From contig CAWGKW010000002.1 in NCBI GenBank assembly GCA_963823275.1, forward strand, positions 1 to 64,000: a stretch of 64,000 nucleotides of DNA, given 5' to 3'. This document shows, piece by piece, positions 10,546 through 19,131 of this stretch. The translations under genes and the position numbers were made by a program. The stretch comes from RHKX01 sp963823275 (GTDB lineage: Bacteria; Actinomycetota; Thermoleophilia; Solirubrobacterales; 70-9). Each line of letters starts with the position of its first letter. The stretch's first letter is position 1. The notes beneath the pieces are model-generated. The model was not told the origin of the DNA. It made no database searches and saw nothing but the letters and a program-made list of their open reading frames with translations.

Positions 10546-11944
10546 TTAGCAACGTCCGAGTTCGGCGCCCTTCGCCTGCTCTCCTTGTCCGATTGACGCT
10601 TGGCCATGCGGCCAGCGGCAATTAGGAATAATCATCTCGCGGAGACTGACGACGTAACGGTCCGATTCTCCGGTCTCGTCCCGCCAAACGCGACGAGCGG
10701 CAGAAGAGCGGGCGCTCGTCGCCTGCGGTCGCGAACGTCTTGGATGAAGAGACCGGCCGATACCGGGGAATGGTGTTGCCGATGGACGCGGCGACAGTGG
10801 TGGTTGCAGATGTGACGTTGATCGTGAAACCGCAGCAGGTGATTGCTCAACGCGATGCCGACGAGCCCGAGCCCGGTGAGCGACGAACCCTGGAACGGCG
10901 ATCCCTCCTCGGAGCGGCCCTATCAGCCGGGGGAGCCTAAACGCCAAGCGGTGCTGCTTCGGCAGTCAACGCTGCAAGCCGACCGCTATGCCTCCGAGTT
11001 CAAGAAGATCGCCGACGATGGACGAGCTGGATGTGTCCCACGCTTCGACCTCGGAGCTCGGTCGCCTCTGCCGCAGATTCTTGGCCGAAGTGAGGGACCG
11101 CGGATTGATCTGTACCGGGATGCTCCCATCGGTGCTAAACGGAGTGGCTGGAGGCACAAGCCACCGGAGGTCAACTGGCTCGAGGCGGGCCTCGCGGGCT
11201 TTCTTGAGTGAGCTCAGCTCAACAAGTGGGAATAGATGGGGACGTTGCGGCGCGGCTCCTTTCTGCGGGTGGCTAGAAGGAGCGCGGGGTGCTCTCGCGC
11301 CGATGCCTACTGGGTCTCGAGGTGCGGAATCTCGACCTCTACGCGGAGCTGGAGGGATTCTGGCGCAGATCGACGAGCTTGCTCGCGGTATCGGGGAGAT
11401 GGCAGATGTGGCTAGGGCCTTGCGTGTCCGCATGCGCTCACCGAGCTGACTCCCGCTTGGCGGGTCAGTCCCGAGTTAACATCGAGCACGAACCTCCGAC
11501 GGGTCAGGCTGACGACTTGAATCGCGCCTCAACCCAAACTGCGGCAAAGGGGCTCAGACCGAGGAATCCCAACAAGGCTTCAAGCCCACTTACGAACACG
11601 TCATCGAGCTCGGCATAACCGAGCGCGTTTCCCGTCGCTACGCAACTCCCGCCCGCGACGGAAGCCGCTACCGAAGACCTTCCGACGATTACCGAACCTC
11701 GCCGTTGGCGCCGGTAGGCACCGTCGACGTAGCCCGACGCAAGATCCGGCCCCGCCGATCGGATCCTCGAGGTCGACGCTGAGAATTGGCTGACCGCCGC
11801 CAACGCCGGCGTCGCCTATTTGTCCTGAGTCTCTACGAAGTCAATGGGTACCAGCGGTGGTACCAAACTGAGGAAACTCAGCTGATCTCTGAGGACCTCA
11901 GATTGTTTGAGAGAGCCGAAAGGCGCCCCACGGAACCCCCGCAG
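10546..11944. other. about 1.4 kb with no recognisable gene, island end
   Basis: Between the transposase and the tRNA fragment I find only short frames without family motifs. The longest readable one, about 11560-11775 on the plus strand (FKPTYEHVIELGITERVSRR), is rich in Arg and matches nothing I know. An integrase would be expected near an attachment site, but no tyrosine-recombinase motifs (R...HxxR...Y) were visible. Two small hairpins lie at 11869-11902. Confidence 0.5.
11869..11902. repeat. pair of CTGAG-type hairpins next to the tRNA fragment
   Basis: CTGAGGAAACTCAG (5-bp arms, four-base loop) and CTGAGGACCTCAG (6-bp arms, one-base centre) sit side by side, sharing the CTGAG half-site. 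They begin about 75 bp upstream of the tRNA-Met 3' fragment. Repeated half-sites beside an attachment core could be recombinase or excisionase arm sites; a terminator is the plain alternative. Confidence 0.4.
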
Positions 11945-11991
<47 letters not shown>

Positions 11992-12024
11992 CGTACCTGC
12001 GACCTGCTTCGATCTCGATTCGAT

Positions 12025-13623
12025 TCAGCCTTCATCCCCCAGCCCCCTCAGCCACTCCATAACCGCCCAAGTCGCCTCCAGGTCCTCGCGGTTGTAGGCG
12101 AGGATCTCGTCCATGATCGAGGCGCGTTCGAGTTCGTCGTCGGTCTCGGTCGCCTCGATGTACTTGGCCATCGACCACTCGCCGCCGAACTCGTCGAGCT
12201 GGCGTTCGTAGCCGGTCAGGGTCTCGATTCCCTTCAGGCCGTAGCCGGAGAGCGGGACGGCGACGGAGGCGCGGGTGATCGGGAGCAGGTCGAGGAGGTT
12301 GCGCTTGACGCGCTCGGCGACGCCGTCGCGATCGCCGTAGCGCTCGAGGTAGAGGTTGATCTTGGTCTTCTCGTAGGAGGCCCAGTGGACGAAGGGGATG
12401 TCGCCGTGCTCTTGGAAGATCTCGTCGGCCTTGCGGAGGAAGTCCTCCCAGCCCTCGCGGTCGCCGTCGCGGCCGAAGCCGGCGACACCGGCGCGGAAGG
12501 GGCCGGGGCTCTCGCCGAACGGCTGCATGCCCCAGATGTAGATCTTCTCGAGCTCGTCGAGCTTCGGCTGCACTCCCTCGAGGTCGAACATCACGTAGGT
12601 GTCGCTTGCGGGGATCCGGGGTGGGGCGATCAGGATCGGCCGGTCCTCGACGATCGCCCGGGCGCTGATCAGCATCCGCTCGGCGCGATCGCCGACCGGC
12701 TTGGTCCCCTCTCCCCAGGGTCGCTCGAAGGCGGCGAGGCTCTCGGCGTCGAACCGCTGCAGCAGCTCCGGGAGCGTTCCCGCGCCTTGTCTGTGGAGCT
12801 CGGCGACGAGGCTCTGGTCGACCCCGGGCAGCAGGCCGACGTCCTGGCGCTCCTCCGCCATCGGCCAGCAGTGGGAGTGGAAGCTGCAGTGCGAGCACTT
12901 CGAGACGCCGACGTATTCGGTCGGCGGCTCGGTGGAGCTCCGCGCCACGAGCATCTCCTCGAAGGTCGCGAGCGCGTCCCCTCCACCCTCGTATTCGATG
13001 TCGTGGATCTGGTCGGACCCGGTGTGGACCTGGAGGGCGACGGGAGGTTCGCCGAAGTTCTGCTCATACAGCCAGCCGTAGGTCTCGAGCTGGAGGCGGA
13101 CGTGCTCGGTGGAGGGGCCGCCGATCGTGCGGTTGAGCTTCGAGTCGCGGATCGCGTAGCCGCTGCGGGCCGGGAGCATGAAGTCGGGGAGGCCGATGAT
13201 CTCGACGCGCCGGCCGGCGAGGGTGGTCTCGGCGCGGAGGTGGCCCTGGTAGATGACCCGCTCGACGAAGCCGACCTCCTCGATCGTCGCCGCGGGCTGT
13301 TCGGCCCAGGGGAGCTTGCCGATGTCGATGTGGTTGGGGAAGCGCTCGAGGTGGCGGCGCTCGTGCTCGATGCCGAGGCGCATCAGCATCTCGCCGAAGG
13401 CGCTCGGCGGGTCCTCCTCGACCTCTCCCTGCTCCCGCAGCCAGACGCGCAACCCGCAGGTCGAGGGCTTCAGGTAGCCGTAGAAGCCGCTCGGGATGAG
13501 TTGGGGGAGCGGCGCTTGCTTCTCTTCCTCGGCTTCCATCATTGCTGAGGAGGTTCTATCCGACATCGGTGGGTTGGTCGGCATGGCTTGGCTCAATGGG
13601 CTCACCCTCGTTAGGTCGCTCAC
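12025..13623 (-). CDS. TM0106-family RecB-like nuclease with RNase H-like domain
   Basis: This 532-residue protein has an N-terminal RecB/Cas4-like nuclease domain (IEHERRHLERF, VEIIGLPDFML, YAIRDSKLNR with the D..K pair). A cysteine cluster follows (CSHCSFHSHCW, about residues 245-255), as in iron-sulphur Cas4/AddB nucleases. The C-terminal half from about residue 340 (DTYVMFDLEGVQ; FVHWASYEK; ILAYNREDLEATW) is an RNase_H_2-like exonuclease domain with acidic residues. This is the usual layout of TM0106-type putative nucleases, whose role is unproven. The N-terminal 35 residues are low in similarity features and contain several Met codons, so the start (GTG 13623) is uncertain. It is the first intact gene after the tRNA fragment. 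Confidence 0.82.
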   Translation of the reverse strand: MSDLTRVSPLSQAMPTNPPMSDRTSSAMMEAEEEKQAPLPQLIPSGFYGYLKPSTCGLRVWLREQGEVEEDPPSAFGEMLMRLGIEHERRHLERFPNHIDIGKLPWAEQPAATIEEVGFVERVIYQGHLRAETTLAGRRVEIIGLPDFMLPARSGYAIRDSKLNRTIGGPSTEHVRLQLETYGWLYEQNFGEPPVALQVHTGSDQIHDIEYEGGGDALATFEEMLVARSSTEPPTEYVGVSKCSHCSFHSHCWPMAEERQDVGLLPGVDQSLVAELHRQGAGTLPELLQRFDAESLAAFERPWGEGTKPVGDRAERMLISARAIVEDRPILIAPPRIPASDTYVMFDLEGVQPKLDELEKIYIWGMQPFGESPGPFRAGVAGFGRDGDREGWEDFLRKADEIFQEHGDIPFVHWASYEKTKINLYLERYGDRDGVAERVKRNLLDLLPITRASVAVPLSGYGLKGIETLTGYERQLDEFGGEWSMAKYIEATETDDELERASIMDEILAYNREDLEATWAVMEWLRGLGDEG

Positions 13624-13735
13624 CCCGCCCTTCCCTGACGCCAGAGGCCTCGCCCCCTGCCCTTCGCCGCTACGGTGAGGGGGTGGTCGATTCCTTCCAG
13701 AGTCTCAGTGGCGAGGAGCCCAAGCGCGTGACCGC

Positions 13736-14350
13736 GTGACCTCGGGTTCACGGCAGAACCGGGTCGACCCCTTCGGAAACCTCGTCGCGGACCCGGCGCG
13801 TGGCTCGCTGATGGGCAACCGCGGCGCGCTGCATGACGACCGTGGCGCCATCGACCGCTTCCACAAGGGCAATCGGTGGATCTTCTGCGAGCTCGAGTTC
13901 AAGGAGCGCAAGCGCGAGCTGATGCAACCCGGCCAGTACACCGAGCTCTTCTTCCTCGACGAGGTCACGGCGTTCGCCGCCGGGCACCGCCCCTGCATGG
14001 AGTGCATGCGCGAGCGCGCGGTCGAGTTCCGCGACGCCTGGGCGGCGACCAACCTCGATGCGGTCGGCGCGCATGTGCGGCTGCCGATCATGGACGCGAT
14101 GCTGCAGCGCGACCGCATCGACTCCAGCGGGGACAAGGTCACCTTCGAGGCGAAGCTCTCCGACCTTCCCGACGGCGTCATGGTCCTGCCGGGTCCGGAG
14201 GGGGCGCCACACCTCGTCGAGTCGGGACGGCTGCGTTCGTGGAGCTTCACGGGCTACGGCGAGCCGGCCGGCGGTCCCGCGGGGGTGACCGTCCTGACGC
14301 CGCGCTCTGTGGTCAGCACGTTCGCGTCCGGGTTCAGCCCGGCCTTCTGA
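13736..14350 (+). CDS. conserved hypothetical protein with HRPCxxC motif
   Basis: A 204-residue protein from GTG 13736. It contains GNRGALHDDRGAIDR, WIFCELEFKER, PGQYTELFFLDEVTAFAAGH and HRPCMECMRERAVEF. The Cys pair plus the upstream Cys and His look like a small zinc site, resembling an Ada-type metal-binding region, but I do not know a tested member. No signal peptide or membrane segment. It stands alone between the nuclease and a toxin-antitoxin pair on the other strand. Confidence 0.6.
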   Translation: MTSGSRQNRVDPFGNLVADPARGSLMGNRGALHDDRGAIDRFHKGNRWIFCELEFKERKRELMQPGQYTELFFLDEVTAFAAGHRPCMECMRERAVEFRDAWAATNLDAVGAHVRLPIMDAMLQRDRIDSSGDKVTFEAKLSDLPDGVMVLPGPEGAPHLVESGRLRSWSFTGYGEPAGGPAGVTVLTPRSVVSTFASGFSPAF

Positions 14351-14430
14351 CGTCCGGCCGCATGGCTCTGGGGTGTCGGCCGGTTGCGCTCGGCATGACC
14401 GCCGGCGAAACTTCGATCCGCGACTCCGGT

Positions 14431-14811
14431 TCAGACGCGGATGAGGCCTGGAATCTCCAGACGCTCAAAATCCCGGTCCCTGGCGAAAAGGTGAAGGCCG
14501 TGAGAGAGCGCCGTGGCGGCGACGAGGGTGTCGGCGACCTTCGGACGCCCTCCGGTCCGACGCCGGGCCTCGGCGACCAGTCGGCCGTAGTGGGGTGCGA
14601 CACGGGCATCGATCGGGAGGGCTTCGAAGGAGCGCTCCGCGTTGACGAGGACGTTCAACCTGCCCGCTCTCTTCGCGTCGTCCGCGATCAGGACGCCGTG
14701 ATGGAGCTCGCAAAGGGTCACGGTGGAGATGGCGACCTGATCGGGTAAGTCGAGTTCCTCCCCGGCGGCCACAGCAATCACGACGGACGTATCGAGGAGA
14801 CCTCGACTCAC
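14431..14811 (-). CDS. VapC-type PIN-domain toxin (locus 1)
   Basis: 126 residues. The N-terminal LLDTSVVIAV carries the first PIN Asp, CELHHGV the Glu, KVADTLVAATALSHG the third acidic residue, and FARDRDFERL the last Asp. VapC toxins are RNases that cut tRNA or rRNA and are neutralised by the partner antitoxin. The GTG start directly follows the antitoxin TGA stop (14812-14814), implying translational coupling. The reading frame is intact. Confidence 0.88.
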   Translation of the reverse strand: MSRGLLDTSVVIAVAAGEELDLPDQVAISTVTLCELHHGVLIADDAKRAGRLNVLVNAERSFEALPIDARVAPHYGRLVAEARRRTGGRPKVADTLVAATALSHGLHLFARDRDFERLEIPGLIRV

Positions 14812-15081
14812 TCAGCTGCGCTGAGCATCGAAGGGATCGATAGCCAGGTCCTCCCCGGAGGACCGGAGATCCGCGGCAAGGTCGTCGCCGGGATCGAGGG
14901 AACCCCGCATCTGCGCGAGGAACTCCTCGCGCGGGACGAAGGTCCGTTGCGAAGGAACCGGGCCGAGCTCGGCGACTGGGTGGCCGTGAACTGTGATCGT
15001 CAGCCGCTCGCCGGCCTCGACGCGGCGCAGCAGCGCAGCTGTCTCGTTCCTCAATGCGCGCTGCGGGACCTCCGTAGCCAT
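14812..15081 (-). CDS. Phd/YefM-type antitoxin (locus 1)
   Basis: About 89 residues from ATG 15081: MATEVPQRALRNETAALLRR, then VEAGERLTITVHGHPVAELG, the classic Phd/YefM DNA-binding fold. The C-terminus (FLAQMRGSLDPGDDLAADLR) is the toxin-binding tail. It precedes and touches the PIN toxin gene. An inverted repeat spans its start codon (15074-15089), consistent with autorepression. An alternative Met lies four codons upstream. Confidence 0.85.
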   Translation of the reverse strand: MATEVPQRALRNETAALLRRVEAGERLTITVHGHPVAELGPVPSQRTFVPREEFLAQMRGSLDPGDDLAADLRSSGEDLAIDPFDAQRS

Positions 15082-15089
15082 AGGGCTAC
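15074..15089 (-). promoter_or_regulatory. putative antitoxin operator over the start codon
   Basis: GTAGCC-ATAG-GGCTAC is a 6-bp inverted repeat with 4-bp centre that includes the start codon of the Phd-type antitoxin. Autorepression through palindromes at the promoter or start is the rule for this family. A similar GTAGCAC/GTGCTAC repeat sits before the locus-3 antitoxin. Confidence 0.55.
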
Positions 15090-15117
15090 ACAATACACTG
15101 CTCAGCGGGCGGGTCAG

Positions 15118-15801
15118 TTAGTCGCCGGATTCCGGATCGGTCCATTGGTCGGGATCAGACTGTGCGTGTCGCCGGCCTCCGCCTCCTCGGCGAGCGCCGC
15201 CGGCAGGCTGGTCGGGAAGTTGATCTCGCGGTAGCGGTCGGGCGTCGGGCCGTCGGAGGCCCAGCTCGCGGTCAGCGATCCGTGGGTCCGGACCTCGGGG
15301 TCCCACGGCGGACTGCAGGCGCGAGTAGGTGACGGTGCAGACCTCGACGTTCATCGGGTACCGCTCCAGCACCGGAAGCTGACTCTCCAGCGACGAGCCG
15401 CCGAGGACGGTGATCACGAGCTTGTAGTCGAGCTCGATCTCCTCGCAGTTCTCGCGAAGCGTTGCGAGGCGGTCGTCGTCGAGCTTCTCGAGGTCGACCC
15501 AGTCGGAGAAGAGCAGGTCCGGCAGCAGTTCTTCCGCCATGTCGCCCACCAGCTCGTCGCGCAGTACCCGGCAGGCGAGCAGGAGGATGCCGTCGGCGAG
15601 GATCTGCTCGGGACGGCTTGGGACCCAGGTCACGGGCTCGGTGGCCCACTGGGGTTGTTCGCCTTCCTTGCCGCTCGGCGGCGGATCAAGGGGCTTGAGG
15701 ATCCAAGCGGGCCGGGAGTTCTCGTAGAGCCACATCGTGTGGGAGGGGGCGAGGCCGGCGTGGTAGGTGTCCTCCCAGCCGATTGCTATGTGGGCGGTCA
15801 T
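15118..15801 (-). CDS. hypothetical protein of about 229 residues, one frameshift near 15300
   Basis: From 15801: MTAHIAIGWEDTYHAGLAPS, PAWILKPLDPPPS, ADGILLLACRVLRDELVGDM, YKLVITVLGGSSLES, NVEVCTVTYSRLQSA. After that the frame becomes Arg/Gly-rich. Shifting by one base near 15296-15305 restores a normal end (RYREINFPTSLPAAL, then NGPIRNPATN before a stop near 15118). A single indel therefore probably interrupts it. No known domain, signal peptide or membrane segment. Function unknown. Confidence 0.5.
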   Translation of the reverse strand: MTAHIAIGWEDTYHAGLAPSHTMWLYENSRPAWILKPLDPPPSGKEGEQPQWATEPVTWVPSRPEQILADGILLLACRVLRDELVGDMAEELLPDLLFSDWVDLEKLDDDRLATLRENCEEIELDYKLVITVLGGSSLESQLPVLERYPMNVEVCTVTYSRLQSAVGPRGPDPRIADRELGLRRPDARPLPRDQLPDQPAGGARRGGGGRRHAQSDPDQWTDPESGD

Positions 15802-15947
15802 CGATCCGATGGGGATTCAGTCGTTCTGGTGCGGGCATTCCTGACGCCCGAGACCCGACAGAACCCCGTTCAGTCTCGTTACTTCTAGTCACAGAATTGG
15901 CACACCGTGTGTCCCACAGGTCACACCTTTCCGGGCACGATTGGCGC

Positions 15948-16346
15948 ATGGAGAAGCGGCCATTCACGTTCGACGAGGCGGAGTACCGATTGCGGAGGGT
16001 GCTCGCCGAGGAGGGCTACGCGCAGCCGGATGAGGTTCGCCAGGGACCGGGGCCGAGTGAGATCACGCTGACCTGGGAGGGCCACGATCCGATCACGATG
16101 GATATGGCGAAGTACCCGGAGCGCATCGACCGGATCGAGCAGCCGATCGAGGGCAGGCCGGCCACGGTCGCGGAGGTCACGGCGAAGATGTCGACGATCA
16201 TCGCCGACGCCGGCCTGCGCAAGCCGGACGCGATCCAACCAGGCCCCGGGCCCTACGAGGTCAGCTTCATCTGGGTCGAGGAGAAGGTGCTGGTCATCGT
16301 CGATCGCCGGGAAGAGGTGAGCGCCGATGTCCTCGAGGCGGCTTGA
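15948..16346 (+). CDS. hypothetical protein made of two repeated units
   Basis: 132 residues from ATG 15948. Residues about 5-55 (FTFDEAEYRLRRVLAEEGY, GPGPSEITLTW) are repeated with divergence at about 68-118 (ATVAEVTAKMSTIIADAGL, GPGPYEVSFIW). Each unit has a helix, a GPGP turn and a beta strand. The internal duplication is plain, but I do not recognise the family and no catalytic motif is seen. It lies upstream of the DUF1778-GNAT pair on the same strand, with 34 bp between. Confidence 0.6.
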   Translation: MEKRPFTFDEAEYRLRRVLAEEGYAQPDEVRQGPGPSEITLTWEGHDPITMDMAKYPERIDRIEQPIEGRPATVAEVTAKMSTIIADAGLRKPDAIQPGPGPYEVSFIWVEEKVLVIVDRREEVSADVLEAA

Positions 16347-16361
16347 CCCGAGCGGCAGGAA

Positions 16362-16379
16362 GCCGTACATTTGTACGGC
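16362..16379 (+). promoter_or_regulatory. perfect inverted repeat directly before the DUF1778 antitoxin start
   Basis: GCCGTACATTTGTACGGC has 8-bp perfect arms around TT and ends one base before the ATG at 16381. Ribbon-helix-helix DUF1778 antitoxins repress their own promoter by binding such palindromes. The position suggests the site overlaps the transcription start. Confidence 0.68.
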
Positions 16380-16380
16380 A

Positions 16381-16659
16381 ATGGCGCAGAAGACAACCCG
16401 AATTGAGGCACGTCTGACTCCGCAGGAGCGAGCTCAGATCGAACGGGCCGCAGCCCTCGCAGATGAGTCGGTCTCCACGTTCCTGATTAGTGCGGCCGTC
16501 GAACGCTCGGAGGCCGTGTTTGAGCAGATGTCTACGACCGTCGTTCCCGCCGACTATTTCGACGAGCTGCTCGCGACGATCGATCAGCCGGATCCGGCGC
16601 CTCGGCTTCAAGAGGCCGTCCGACGGGCGCGCCGCAGCGGCCGCATCGATCTGTCGTGA
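16381..16659 (+). CDS. DUF1778 ribbon-helix-helix antitoxin
   Basis: 92 residues from ATG 16381: TTRIEARLTPQERAQIERAA, then SVSTFLISAAVERSEAV, the RHH DNA-binding domain of DUF1778 (TacA/AtaR type). The C-terminal tail (FDELLATIDQPDPAPRLQEA) is the toxin-neutralising part. Its end overlaps the GNAT toxin start by 4 bp (GTGA), the usual coupling of this pair. Upstream there is no clear ribosome site, only the operator palindrome, so translation may be leaderless. Confidence 0.88.
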   Translation: MAQKTTRIEARLTPQERAQIERAAALADESVSTFLISAAVERSEAVFEQMSTTVVPADYFDELLATIDQPDPAPRLQEAVRRARRSGRIDLS

Positions 16660-17162
16660 ATCTCGCGGCAGAGCCGCTCACCGCCCACCACGACGTCGCT
16701 GGGTTCTCCAGCGGGAACGATGACCTCGACCGATGGCTGATCGAACACGCGCTGATGGCCCGGGGCCAGGGAACCCGCACCTACGTGCTCGTTGACCCGC
16801 CCTCGAATCCAGTGCTCGGATATTTCGCGATTGCCCCACATCTTGTTCGTCGAGAGGACCTAGCTCGATCGTTTGGCCGAGGTATGCCGAGGATCGTCCC
16901 GGCGATCTTGCTTGCCAAGCTTGCCCTTGATCGCGAGTTCCACGGTTCTGGCGTCGGATCGGAACTTCTCGTGCGGGCGTTGGCGACAATCGTCGTGGTG
17001 GCGCGCAAAGCCGGCGGCAAGCTCGTTGTCGTCGATGCGGTGGACGAGCATGCAATCGCCTTCTACGTGGACCACGACTTCGTCCCTCTCCGTGAAAACG
17101 AACACCGCCTCGTTGCGAAGATCAGCACTGCCGCTAAGACGATCGGGATCGATTGGCCCTAG
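16656..17162 (+). CDS. GNAT-acetyltransferase toxin (TacT/AtaT type)
   Basis: 168 residues from GTG 16656. NLAAEPLTAHHDVAGFSSG opens the domain; TYVLVDPPSNPVLGYFAI, IPAILLAKLALDREFHGSGVG (acetyl-CoA pyrophosphate loop) and AIAFYVDHDFVPL complete the GNAT fold. Members acetylate the amino group of aminoacyl-tRNA and stop translation. Context with a DUF1778 antitoxin makes a type II toxin role likely. The reading frame is intact and includes the conserved Tyr near the C-terminus. Confidence 0.87.
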   Translation: MNLAAEPLTAHHDVAGFSSGNDDLDRWLIEHALMARGQGTRTYVLVDPPSNPVLGYFAIAPHLVRREDLARSFGRGMPRIVPAILLAKLALDREFHGSGVGSELLVRALATIVVVARKAGGKLVVVDAVDEHAIAFYVDHDFVPLRENEHRLVAKISTAAKTIGIDWP

Positions 17163-17345
17163 CTTGGGCGCGACCGCGCTCAGATCGAGTTGGCCCGCTC
17201 GGTTAGGTCCCCAAAGTCAGAGTTCCTGCTGCTTGCGACGGCCGGGTCCGGCGTCTAAATGCGGGCCCTGGCGACCGGATTCACCGGCCCGAATTCCGAG
17301 CTTGACGCACCTCAAACTCCGAGATTGCGCAGCTGGGGCCACGAC

Positions 17346-17674
17346 TCAGTCCGCCTGCAGCTGCCGCAGGTCTGCCCCAGACGTCCCCGTAGACGCTCCG
17401 CCCGCTCCGGACCCTGCCGCCTGGCGACCGCGTTCTTGAAGTTGTCGTAGTCGATCTCGGTGGTGAGCTGGGCGATCGCCGCAACCCACTCGGCCCTGCT
17501 GACGATCGCGCGGTGGCGGTAGTCGGCCTTCGGGTCCTCGAACGGCTCGAGGTCGGGGATCTGCCGGCGCAGGGCCTCGATGTCCTCGCGGGTCCGGGCG
17601 CGGACGATGACGCTCTCGGGCTCGTCGCGGTGGGCGACGACGCTGTAGAAGCCCTGGGTGGTCATGACCCACAT
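17346..17674 (-). CDS. conserved hypothetical protein, C-terminal frameshift
   Basis: ATG 17674 begins MWVMTTQGFYSVVAHRDEP, followed by SVIVRARTREDIEALRRQIP, YRHRAIVSRAEWVAAIAQL and IDYDNFKNAVARRQG. I recall near-identical small proteins annotated as hypothetical in many actinobacteria. An indel near 17395-17410 changes the last 15 residues; the other frame gives YGDVWG and then LRQLQAD before a stop at 17346. Function unknown. It is close to the ARPP-1 gene upstream on the same strand. Confidence 0.6.
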
Positions 17675-17679
17675 GGCGC

Positions 17680-18718
17680 TCAGCGTCCCCGGCGGCGGGA
17701 GGGGCGGTTGATCCGGGCCGCGCGCGGGCCTGGGCCGGGTCGGTCGCCGTGTCGTCGGCATCGCTCGGGAAGGCGGTCATCTGGACCATCTCGCCCTCGA
17801 CGATCAGCGCCGAGCCCTCGACGCCGTTGGCAGCGAAGCGCGCGGTCTCGCCGAGGCCCGGACCAGGAGTTCGGGAGGCGGCCGGCGCGTCGCAGGCCGA
17901 ACAGGGTGAAGCCGCGGACGGTGCCGATGTCTACGGCCTCGCTCCCCTCGGCGCTCTGGTCCGAGCGCTCGTGCGCCAGAGCGTCGAGCGCGTAGCCCTC
18001 GACGATCGCCGGCTGGAGGGCGGCGAAGGCATCGGCGCGGCCGACGAAGTCGAGCATCGCGATCCGGCCGCCGATCACGGCGACCGATCCGCACTGACCC
18101 TCGTGGAGCTGGACGCCCTCGCGAATCTCGGCCAGCCGGTCGCGGTGGGTCTCGTAGATGTCGCTCATCGCGCCGGTGGGGGAGAGCGACTGCATCTCGA
18201 CGCTGCGGTCGGCGACCTCGGCCCAGACCTCGCTCTGGTCGGCGCGGGCCTCCATTCCGGCGGCCGCGTTGCATCCGGGCGCGCTTGTTCTTGAGGCGCC
18301 GCATGCGCGGGTCGGCGGCCTGTGGGGAGGGGCGGAAGCGCTCGCCGTGGCGGCGACCGTCCCAGCGACCCGCCTCGACGCAGCTGACCGGGATCTTGGT
18401 CTTGGAGTTTGCGGCGACGAGGATCGAGATGTCGAGGACCCGGTTCTGCTGGGCCCCGAGGATCTCCTCGCCCTCGTAGAGGAGGACCGCCTTGCCGCTC
18501 CTGTTGTCGACGATCAGGTCGTTGACGGAGGCGCCGCCCTCGAGCTCGGTGATCGCGACCTCACCCTTGGTCGCGGCGAAGGCGACGTAGTCGAGGGTGG
18601 TCGCGGGACCGATGAGGGGATAGACGGCGAGGGGCCCGGCGACGTCGGGCTCGCCGACGGTGATCGGCTCGGTCAGGTGGGCGGAAAGGGCGCTGGAGTC
18701 GTCGAGAAGGTTGCTCAT
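17680..18718 (-). CDS. ARPP-1/DUF6569 domain protein, frameshifted
   Basis: ATG 18718 starts MSNLLDDSSALSAHLTEP. The domain shows PLAVYPLIG, VNDLIVDNRSGKAVLLYEGE, EILGAQQNRVLDISILVAAN and TKIPVSCVEAGRWDGR, the hallmark pattern of the ARPP-1 domain. The second half (SEVWAEVADRSVEMQSLSPT, LHEGQCGSVAVIGGRIAMLD, IVEGYALDALAHE) is in another frame, joined near 18260. A further shift near 17870 leads to SALIVEGEMVQMTAFPSD. The domain is predicted and not biochemically defined, and the C-terminal end is uncertain. At least two indels mean it is either broken or misread. Confidence 0.62.
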
Positions 18719-18761
18719 GATGGTCCAGTCGTTCGAAGGGTCGAGGTTCTGACACGCGGGT

Positions 18762-19019
18762 TCATCGCGTCACCCGCTCCCGGTCGAGCTGGGCGGCGAG
18801 CAGGCCGATGATCAGCCCGAGGAACGTGGCCGTGCTGTCGCGGGATACCTCGGCCTCGTAGAGCCGCTCGCGGATCAGGGCACGAGTTGCGTCGTCGATC
18901 CCGACCGCCTCCTGGAGACACAGGACCGCCTCCATCGTCACGCCGGTGGGCTCATGGATCGAGCGGAAGGCCTCGATCTGGTCGAAGGCCTGCTCGAGGC
19001 TGATGGTGACGTCGCTCAT
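18762..19019 (-). CDS. small hypothetical protein
   Basis: 85 residues from ATG 19019: MSDVTISLEQAFDQIEAFRS, TGVTMEAVLCLQEAVGIDDA, STATFLGLIIGLLAAQLDRE. The last segment is a hydrophobic helix that may be amphipathic or membrane-associated. No known family. It precedes the ARPP-1 gene on the same strand with 43 bp between, so they may be co-transcribed. Confidence 0.5.
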   Translation of the reverse strand: MSDVTISLEQAFDQIEAFRSIHEPTGVTMEAVLCLQEAVGIDDATRALIRERLYEAEVSRDSTATFLGLIIGLLAAQLDRERVTR

Positions 19020-19131
19020 GGGGAGTGAGTCGCCGTCGCGATCCGATATCTGACAGCCGGCGCTCGGCTCGTCAGCTACCTGCGTCGTGTTCCGACTCTC
19101 GGTGACTCTCGATCAATGGAGGTGAGATCAA

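Noticed and set aside
10546..11940. integrase of the island
   Set aside because: Looked for tyrosine-recombinase R, HxxR and Y motifs and serine-recombinase starts on both strands; none found.
12385..12490. low-complexity Ser/Arg-rich repeats in several alternate frames
   Set aside because: They are by-products of GC-rich codon use in real genes on the other strand.
12385..13548. 387-residue open frame on the plus strand
   Set aside because: Antisense to the RecB-like nuclease gene; its composition is the reverse image of that gene and it shows no domain.
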